From positions 20,326 to 33,543 of the forward strand of contig NWUY0300006175.1 of assembly GCA_004151065.3 (NCBI GenBank): a DNA stretch of 13,218 nt. The letters run 5' to 3'. How positions within the stretch are numbered: the stretch's first letter is position 1; each line of letters starts with the position of its first letter. The translations under genes were made by a program, and so were the position numbers. Below, in pieces: positions 8,150 through 13,218 of this stretch. The notes under the pieces are model-generated. The model worked only from the letters and a program-made list of their open reading frames with translations, was not told where the DNA came from and did not search any database. This stretch comes from Larix sibirica (lineage: Eukaryota > Streptophyta > Pinopsida > Pinales > Pinaceae).

Positions 8150-8796
8150 TTACACTCCCCCCATAATTGTAGCGTCTTGAAGCCCAAGCATAGCCCAAAG
8201 TTTCACAAACTTAGCTTCTATAAAGGCTTCATAAAATATTAGCCACATGATCATCAATCCTGAAATAGATAAGAGACAAAACATCATCACGTACCAACTA
8301 TCTCAAATAATGAGCATGAAGCTCCACATGCTTCATCTTCCCATGAACAACTACATTTTCAACTACTCGAATGGAATTTGATGATCACAATACAGTACAG
8401 TCAATTCTTTAACAAAAAATTAAAACTCACCCAAAATATTATGAATCCACACCACCTTTGTGTCAACATTAACTACACCATGATATTTTGTTTTTGTGGA
8501 CAAAGAGAGACCACCTTCTACTTCTTACAAGACCAAACTATGGATCCAAAGCCAAGATGAAACAAATAGTCGAATGTAAATGTCTTGTCATCTCCATCTC
8601 TAGCCTAATCCAAGTCAATGTAGCCAAATAACTAGTTCTTGGTATTGCAATATTTTATACACAATTGATAAGTGCCCTTTATATGACAAACAATTCCCTT
8701 TGCACCCTTCAAGTGACTCTCATGTGGATCCTACATGAACCAAGAGACCATGCTAAAAACAGAGGAAACATTAGGTTGATTGTGATTTAAATAGAC
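8150..8796 (-). pseudogene. Ty1-copia element B: RT C-terminus and RNase H remnant
   Basis: The minus-strand translation follows the plant Ty1-copia polyprotein end in colinear order. The RT tail starts at 8796 (VYLNHNQPN, then SMVSWFM, then DPHESHLKGAKG and the IKGT motif). RNase H follows: FGYIDLD with the catalytic Asp region (8597-8631), then KTFTFDYLFHLGFGSI, YCDHQ (about 8366-8390), HGKMKHVELHAHYLR and LVRDDVLSLIY. The polyprotein tail FIEAKFVKLWAMLGLQ ends MGGV at a stop (TAA, 8150-8152). Several in-frame stops (for example in place of W in the DWAGD-type motif) and at least three frameshifts make it a clear pseudogene. The similarity runs without a break to 8796, where the 3' LTR of element A begins, so the rest of B is expected on the far side of A. 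Confidence 0.9.
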
Positions 8797-8939
8797 GGAG
8801 CTATAGAAATTTCAACAAACTATAAACTCTAATGCAACTTTAAAAATTTCACATCTTTCCTAAAAGTTTCTCAAATCTTAACCCTATGAATTTTCAGCCT
8901 TGAGGTTGTTATAAAACATGATAACAACAAAAACAACAA

Positions 8940-9160
8940 CAACGAACAACACTTCACCTCTTAACAACCCAAATCAATAAGGAAATCTAGGGTTTAATCA
9001 CAAAACCCTTCCTCCAATGTGTCCAAGGGATGAAACCCTGATGCTAGTGTTCAAGATGCTGTAAAATCTCCAAGAAACCCTAGCACCTTGAAGATAAGAG
9101 AGAGATAGTACTGATATGAAGGGGGGCGGGGGGCAGAGAGAGAGAGAGAGAGAGTAGTGT
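8940..9160. repeat. Low-complexity tracts in the LTR, including a GA microsatellite
   Basis: The 3' LTR contains an AAC-rich tract (8922-8948), a G run with one C (9121-9133) and an uninterrupted AG run (9135-9154). The matching part of the 5' LTR (about 12770-12820) has only scattered AGAG and no G run, so the G/AG tract expanded in this copy alone. Confidence 0.85.
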
Positions 9161-9404
9161 TCTCTTCTCCTCACATCCCAACTAACACGATATGATTAAG
9201 ATGTTACATAATGAGATTATCATCTCCAATTTCTAGCACACAAGAAAAAACCCAATCATCTCACAAAAGAAAGATCCCAACAAAGATGTCCTCTCTAAAC
9301 TTCATAACTTATCCTAGGTTTTCATCGTGAACCTTAGCATCTTACTCCAACAAGACAAGCACAAAGAAAATAGTACAATGATTATGATGAAAAAACTCTC
9401 CTTC

Positions 9405-9420
9405 TTCTATATATATATGA
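9405..9420 (-). promoter_or_regulatory. Putative TATA region of the element A 3' LTR
   Basis: The minus strand reads CATATATATATAGAAGAAGG here, matching the position of TATATAAA in the 5' LTR (13067-13074). This would place U3 to the right and R/U5 to the left, consistent with the element's orientation. Confidence 0.45.
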
Positions 9421-9487
9421 TAGTTAAGGGAGGCCAACAATACATATGTTAGCCTAAGCCCTTACAAGCAATCTACAAAACCACAAA

Positions 9488-9734
9488 TAGGCTCACGCAT
9501 GTGGAGTGCTACACTCCAAGGATACACATTTCAAGATCCAGTGTGATGTTGTACATAGGCAAGGATCCAATCAAGATACCATAGCCGCATCCACCATGAA
9601 AATTAACAATATGAAGAAGACAAAACACTTTATGACGTCCAAGTGCTTTACCTNTAGGCTCACGCATGTGGAGTGCTACACTCCAAGGATACACATTTCA
9701 AGATCCAGTGTGATGTTGTACATAGGCAAGGATC
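9488..9734. repeat. 80-bp perfect direct repeat flanking an 86-bp insert and N
   Basis: Positions 9488-9567 and 9655-9734 are identical over 80 bp (offset 167). Between them lie 86 bp (9568-9653) matching 11784-11869 of the element interior at 83 of 86 positions, followed directly by the single N at 9654. The repeat belongs to the LTR and the insert to the gag-pol leader region. Such identity is far above that between the two LTRs, so this was made recently, or by the assembler. Confidence 0.9.
9654..9654. other. Single unresolved base (N) at a repeat junction
   Basis: The N falls exactly between the end of the 86-bp interior-derived block and the start of the second 80-bp repeat copy. That position suggests a gap placeholder between two contigs rather than a miscalled base. 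Confidence 0.85.
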
Positions 9735-9959
9735 AAATGCAAGGGTGCTCCATGAGATGTGTCCCATGCTCTTCGTACAAGCCTCCAAGGACTCCAATGT
9801 TGCTCCTAATCCATGTGCTCCATTGGGTCCACTCCACTTGCTTGAACACTATTGTAATGCAAGAATCCCCAGTCAACTCCATATCCAATGTCTCCATGTA
9901 AGCATCCAAGCTACCCCATATTGTCTAGGATTTAACATTGTCCTTTGGAATGTCAAACA

Positions 9960-9970
9960 CTCCTCCTCTA
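9960..9970 (-). other. Polypurine tract of copia element A
   Basis: The minus strand reads TAGAGGAGGAG immediately before the TGTTTGACATTCC start of the 3' LTR. Position and composition fit the plus-strand primer of a Ty1-copia element. Confidence 0.7.
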
Positions 9971-10353
9971 ATGAAGTTTTTCTCCAAACAAGCAACTTCT
10001 CTATGTGGCCAACATGTAGAATGCCACTAATATGTCTAAAGATATCCAATCCTCCAAGGAAGAATGTCACACAAGCATCCCACTGGGGTCAAGCAACCAT
10101 GAGTAAGCCAACTCTAATATGCAAGTCCATCACGGGCCATCTGAGGGCTAATCATACAATATGTGCCCCAAATATCATGAAGCACCCCCAAATATGGTGT
10201 AAACACTTTCAAATTAACCTTTAAACCTAACACTCCTTTATGAGGAAAGTATTTTCATAGACACTAGTTGAACCCTTTGAAACTCTGCCACACTTTCCCT
10301 TTGCAAATTTGTATCCATTGTAGTCTTGGAACCAACTATTGTCTCATGAAAAG

Positions 10354-10480
10354 AAACTATCCCCTATCTATCACACTCCTCCACCAAGGCATCATGCTAA
10401 ATCTCCTCAAAACAATTGGTAGGTGCATAGGTGGAAGAAATCGATGCAACGCAGCTAGACTATATCTCCCAAGAGATATA
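10354..10480 (-). pseudogene. Element A: second RT N-terminal piece
   Basis: The minus strand carries APTNCFEEI, a stop, then HDALVEECDR (about 10354-10425). This follows the FEEA-(x)n-W-x-DAM-x-EE segment that opens the copia RT domain. It comes after the integrase tail and its linker, which is the normal place for RT. The remainder of RT is not recognisable beyond it. Confidence 0.55.
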
Positions 10481-10639
10481 CTCACACTCATTAGATATTT
10501 GGGACTCCTACTTGCTCCTATGCCTCTTATAGTGTATGGGTAAGTCATCTCAACTTTTGTGTGCTATAGTAGAAGGCGGGGGCATATACACACCCAAATC
10601 TCACCTCATATCCCTATGAATCTAACTCATCTCTAGTCA

Positions 10640-10935
10640 TGGATTAGTCTTTGGAACAACAACCTCCTCCTTCTTCTTTAAAGGAGATATTATGAACTAG
10701 AAAATCTCACATCCTCATCAAACTTCACTTCTCAGCTCACCATAGTTTCTTATTGTGTTGGAATATCAATCTTGTAAGTTATAGAAGTATCATTGTGTCC
10801 AACAACACAATCTGTTATCACAACATATTGAACCTTCAAAGAACATTGACCACTTGAAAATCCGAAGGAGCGTAACTCTGGATCATAAGCCACCCACCTA
10901 ACTCCATCATCCCTTAGATCAACATCATAGGCCAA
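10640..10935 (-). pseudogene. Element A: integrase C-terminal region
   Basis: The minus-strand frame 10935-10750 ends VGHNDTSITYKIDIPTQ and, past a stop, continues in frame to ETMVS, another stop and EVKFDEDVRFSSS (10692-10740). This follows the copia integrase tail in which a GY-(x)-ETSKAYRIY segment leads to an SR-(E/D)V-x-FDE box. A linker with KEEEVVVPKTNP follows, as in the integrase-RT spacer of related elements. The catalytic DDE core that should precede it is missing. Confidence 0.7.
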
Positions 10936-10954
10936 AATATTTGGAAACCACTAT

Positions 10955-11375
10955 GACTCATTTAGGATGTCTTGTAAGGATAATCACATCTTCATACAAT
11001 ACCATAAATCTACATAAGTCAACTTATCTATCATGAAATACCAAGCTTGTGGTATAAGCAACAACCCATGTAGGTCTATTAACAATATGTGAACATGGGA
11101 ATCCCTCTATTGCACCTTGAAAGCTCCAACAACTGAAGTACCATCCTAACCATAGTTGATTCCCTCATCCTGAGAGAATCCTAAAGCAAGAGTATCATTA
11201 AGGTCAACTCCTTCTATCTAACAGAATCCAACAACCTTATCCTTGGATTGTACAACACTCCATCCAATATAATATTTGAATCAATCCCTAGTTCCACGAT
11301 AGTTTTTGAACCCTTCGCCATGGCATCATGCCATGCATTCTCTACATGTGGCTCCTCAAAACTAGAAGGATCATC
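10955..11375 (-). pseudogene. Element A: misplaced RT fragment
   Basis: On the minus strand PSSFEEPHVENAWHDAMAKG resembles the RT entry segment. VVQSKDKVVGFC, GFSQDEGINY (around 11180), PQAWYFMIDKL and LYEDVIILTRHP (10964-10999) then follow the order of RT motifs: K-x-RFVARGFSQ-x-EG, APRAWY-x-KID and the YVDD-L-I-x-TG catalytic box. Frames shift between motifs, and YVDD has decayed to YEDV. The piece lies between the pre-integrase segment and the integrase C-terminus, where the integrase core should be. Confidence 0.5.
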
Positions 11376-11760
11376 CAACCTCTCGCTATAATGTATAAGT
11401 GTCGCATGATTAGTAAGTAACCTTAAAGGCCACACTCTCTCACTCCTCTAGCCAAAGTCCTTGGACTAGTTAGACTACAATCATTAATGGTGTAGTGTTG
11501 TGCTTCAAATGCAACTCTACAATGTTCATCTATAATACAAGAAGTTGAAATAAGATTCTTCTTCAAACGAGGAACAAGTAGAACATCACTCAACTCAAGA
11601 ACATTAGCTTAAGGCATCTCAAAGGAAATGGAGACAACTGTTATCACATGATAAGTGGCATCATCACCTGGCTCCACATTCATGCATCCCTATTGCATCT
11701 AAAACTCGTTGAATAATGAATTGTCATATGTCTCAAAGCTCCATTGTCCACTTAACATCC
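11376..11760 (-). pseudogene. Element A: protease and pre-integrase remnant
   Basis: The minus strand reads VDNGALRHMT (11722-11751), matching the copia protease active site D-S-G-A-S-x-H-M: the catalytic Asp is kept and Ser is changed to Asn. GDDATYHVITVVSISFEMP (around 11620-11677), LELSDVLLVPRLKKNL and VAFEAQHYTINDC follow in protease order. SPRTLARGVRECGL and then, one frame over, LLTNHATLIHYSERL (ending about 11376) match the segment just before the integrase zinc finger. Similarity stops abruptly there. Confidence 0.8.
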
Positions 11761-11783
11761 ACACTATACATAGCATTAGAAGA

Positions 11784-11869
11784 CAATCAAGATACTATAG
11801 CCACATCCACCATGAAAATTAACAATATGAAGAATACAAAACACTTTATGACGTCCAAGTGCTTTACCT
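11784..11869 (-). pseudogene. Element A: possible Gag zinc-knuckle remnant
   Basis: On the minus strand the 86 bp just upstream of protease read VKHLDVIKCFVFFILL, where a Gag zinc knuckle (C-x2-C-x4-H-x4-C) would normally lie. Only the first Cys is in place, so the assignment rests mostly on position. A near-identical copy (83 of 86) sits inside the 3' LTR at 9568-9653. Confidence 0.35.
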
Positions 11870-11983
11870 AAGTGATTTAAGCTTTCACACTCACAACATC
11901 AACAAAGTTAAGCACCTCTACCACGTACACCGCAACTGAAATACCAACCTACTCTTTCACCTCAAGTGATCTCAATCACAAAA

Positions 11984-11995
11984 TCTCCAACACCA
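11984..11995 (-). other. Decayed primer-binding site of element A
   Basis: The minus strand reads TGGTGTTGGAGA directly after the CA end of the 5' LTR. It matches 8 of 12 bases of TGGTATCAGAGC, the initiator-methionine tRNA binding site of plant Ty1-copia elements. Three of the four mismatches are transitions. Position gives more support than sequence. Confidence 0.5.
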
Positions 11996-12182
11996 TGTAT
12001 AAATTTCAGTAAAGGATGAGCTTTGATGCAAATTTAGCAATTCCACCTATTTCCTAGAGATTTCCCGGATCTTAACCTTGTTAATTTTCAACCTTAGGGT
12101 TGTTGTGAAATATGATAAAAATAGCAACAACAATGAACAATATTTAACCTCCTAGTAACCCCAAAAAACAAGGAAATCCAAG

Positions 12183-12661
12183 AGAAAATATACTAAATGT
12201 GTGACAACAAGTTTCTCACCTCTAGGGCATTCTTATTAGGCATAAACTAGTTCTCAAAATCACTGTACAACAACAAAAAATACAACAATAAATCTACCCT
12301 GTATTCTTCAAGATTAATGTTAAAACCCTCAATCATTTTGGGCTTGGATTATTTAAAATCAACAAGACATACAAGTGTTGGAAATTACCAAACCACAAAT
12401 ATAAAGATAGTTGAAAATCAAATTGACTATAAGGGAATTTTAGACAATTGAAACTTCATATATACATATAAAGATGAATTTCAAGTACATACCATAGCCT
12501 CATCCCAAGGGAATTACAATCCTCTAGCTCTCTGAAACCCCATCCATGAAAAACCAAGAAAGCCCTAGCCAACACCAAGGAGCTTCAACAAGCAAGCATC
12601 ACACTAGCAAGTCCTTCTAGGAAATATGTCTCCTCTTCCCCACTTCTCAATGAGTACAATA
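12183..12661. other. About 480 bp present only in the 5' LTR
   Basis: The LTR alignment breaks after GGAAATCC (12175-12182) and resumes at GTTTAATCACAA (12666). In the 3' LTR these two parts are adjacent (8979-9005). Either something inserted here or the 3' LTR lost a block. I found no terminal inverted repeat or clear target-site duplication. The right half (12530-12650) resembles LTR-like sequence in style (AAGCCCTAGCC, CACCAAGGAGC), which slightly favours a deletion from the 3' LTR. Confidence 0.6.
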
Positions 12662-13066
12662 TAATGTTTAATCACAATACCCTTCCTCTAATATCTGCAA
12701 GGGACAAAAACCTAACCTTGGTATTTAAGATGCTCCAAAAGATCCAAAAAACCCTAGCGACTATAGGACAAGAGAGAGAAAGTACAAAGATGACAAATAA
12801 AGAAAGAGATAAAGAAACTAGTGCACTTTTGTCCTCACATCTATAACACAAGATGATCAAGATGCCACGATGAGATCATCATTTCCAACATCTATATCTC
12901 AAGAAATAATCCAAGTTTCTCATAGCAACAAGCTCCCAATAAAGATGTAATCTGTAGACTACATAACTTCTCCTAGGGTTTCCTCATGAACCCTAGTGCC
13001 TTACTCCAAGAAGACAAGTACAAAGAAAACAATACAATGATAATGATGAAAGGTTTTTCTTCTTCC

Positions 13067-13074
13067 TTTATATA
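13067..13074 (-). promoter_or_regulatory. TATA box of the element A 5' LTR
   Basis: The minus strand reads CCATATATAAAGGAAGAAG, with TATATAAA at these positions. It lies a few hundred bases into the LTR, a plausible U3 promoter position. The 3' LTR has the related TATATATAGA at the same place. Confidence 0.55.
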
Positions 13075-13218
13075 TGGAGAGATAGGGAAGGCCAACAATA
13101 CATATGTGGGCTTAATCCATTAGAAGAAACCTACAAAACCATGAGTCAAATCACGTATGTGAAGTGCTACACTCCAAGGGTACACATGTCAAGCTTTGAG
13201 GTGATGTCATACACAAGA

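Larger units (their letters stand above)
8800..9959 (-). mobile_element. 3' LTR of copia element A
   Basis: The minus strand starts TGTTTGACATTCC at 9959, right after an AGAGGAGGAG polypurine tract, a standard Ty1-copia 3' LTR start. The sequence from about 9567 down to about 8800 aligns throughout with 11996-13218, by eye at roughly 80 percent where I compared it (for example 9300-9410 with 12955-13065), apart from about 480 bp absent here. The 3' end near 8800 is inferred from the end of that alignment and the resumption of element B coding sequence at 8796; the terminal CA has decayed. A 167-bp extra block containing the N at 9654 interrupts the LTR. The polypurine tract, LTR order and B context agree on minus-strand orientation. 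Confidence 0.8.
9971..11983 (-). pseudogene. Ty1-copia element A: deleted and scrambled gag-pol interior
   Basis: The whole interior is about 2.0 kb, against roughly 4 kb or more for an intact Ty1-copia element. Recognisable pieces on the minus strand, in order, are: a possible Gag tail (about 11784-11869), protease, the pre-integrase segment, an RT fragment with a decayed YVDD box, the integrase C-terminus, and a second RT N-terminus. I see no full gag, no integrase catalytic core, no complete RT and no RNase H. About 330 bp between the last RT piece and the polypurine tract (9971-10300) shows nothing recognisable. Many stops and frameshifts break every domain. Short open frames (such as 9673-10224 plus and 10268-10543 plus) are antisense by-products. 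Confidence 0.8.
11996..13218 (-). mobile_element. 5' LTR of copia element A (continues past the window)
   Basis: On the minus strand this LTR ends in TACA at 11996, followed by the primer-binding-site candidate. It aligns with 8800-9567 along its length in two blocks, 11996-12182 and 12662-13218. The last bases of the window pair with about 9563, so by comparison with the 3' LTR roughly 220 bp should lie beyond 13218. About 480 bp (12183-12661) have no counterpart in the 3' LTR. The open frames at 12664-12846 (plus) and 12672-12860 (minus) overlap each other inside LTR sequence and are not genes. Confidence 0.75.

Noticed and set aside
9506-10224. Two long plus-strand frames (131 and 183 codons) sharing a repeated stretch
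   Set aside because: They are antisense to the element A LTR and interior. The first crosses the N, and the shared peptide is simply the 80-bp repeat read twice.
11929-11950. Alternative primer-binding site, TTGGTATTTCAGTTGCGG on the minus strand
   Set aside because: It also resembles the tRNA-Met site, but it lies about 45 bp beyond the end of LTR similarity and does not follow a CA end. The candidate at 11984-11995 is better placed, though some doubt remains.
12664-12860. Overlapping plus and minus open frames near the right edge
   Set aside because: Both lie in LTR sequence that aligns with the other LTR; no protein similarity is seen.
1-13218. CRISPR arrays, bacterial operons, phage or defence systems
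   Set aside because: No regularly spaced repeats, ribosome-binding sites or dense ORFs; all recognisable coding remnants are plant retrotransposon domains.

Overview
This window looks like intergenic, repeat-rich DNA from a flowering-plant nuclear genome, probably one of some size. I see no intact host gene, no rRNA or tRNA gene and no CRISPR array. The evidence is decayed Ty1-copia polyprotein, plant-type LTR termini (a TGTAGCACC start with a GTGTTACA end, and a TGTTTGACATTCC start behind a purine tract), tRNA-derived SINE-like units and a MITE-like inverted-repeat element. The sequence is AT-rich, and every longer open frame is either a chance ORF or a fragment of transposon decay. The species cannot be named from this sequence.

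Layout. Positions 1-961 hold unassigned sequence with a 32-bp tandem duplication and one N (782). Positions 962-2262 are a complete-looking Ty3/gypsy-type LTR on the minus strand, with a TGTCC-rich minisatellite and a purine tract just upstream. A weak gag-like stretch follows on its 5' side (about 2400-2510). Positions 2823-3010 and 3703-3871 are SINE-like units; the second has clear target-site duplications. Positions 3.9-5.5 kb are mostly anonymous, with a possible LINE-type RNase H scrap near 4590 and a 30-bp tandem repeat near 5434. Positions 5.5-6.4 kb are very AT-rich and contain a 47-bp-period tandem repeat and a 295-bp element bounded by 25-bp perfect inverted repeats. Positions 6.4-7.4 kb show nothing recognisable, then a TG microsatellite and a third SINE-like unit.

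From about 7.7 kb to the right edge is a nest of two Ty1-copia elements, both on the minus strand. Element B contributes the end of its reverse transcriptase and its RNase H (8150-8796), a polypurine tract (8098-8109) and the start of its 3' LTR (8097 leftwards). Element A interrupts B exactly within coding sequence. Its 3' LTR is about 8800-9959, its polypurine tract 9960-9970, its shrunken and scrambled interior 9971-11983, a decayed primer-binding site lies at 11984-11995, and its 5' LTR runs from 11996 past the right edge. A keeps protease, a bit of pre-integrase, part of RT, the integrase C-terminus and the start of RT, in an unexpected order. It could not move on its own.

The most useful observations are the nested insertion, which makes a sharp prediction about sequence just beyond the window; a perfect 80-bp repeat abutting the N at 9654, which suggests an assembly fault or a very recent rearrangement; and the scrambled interior of A. 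I found no convincing new biological system: this is transposon archaeology.
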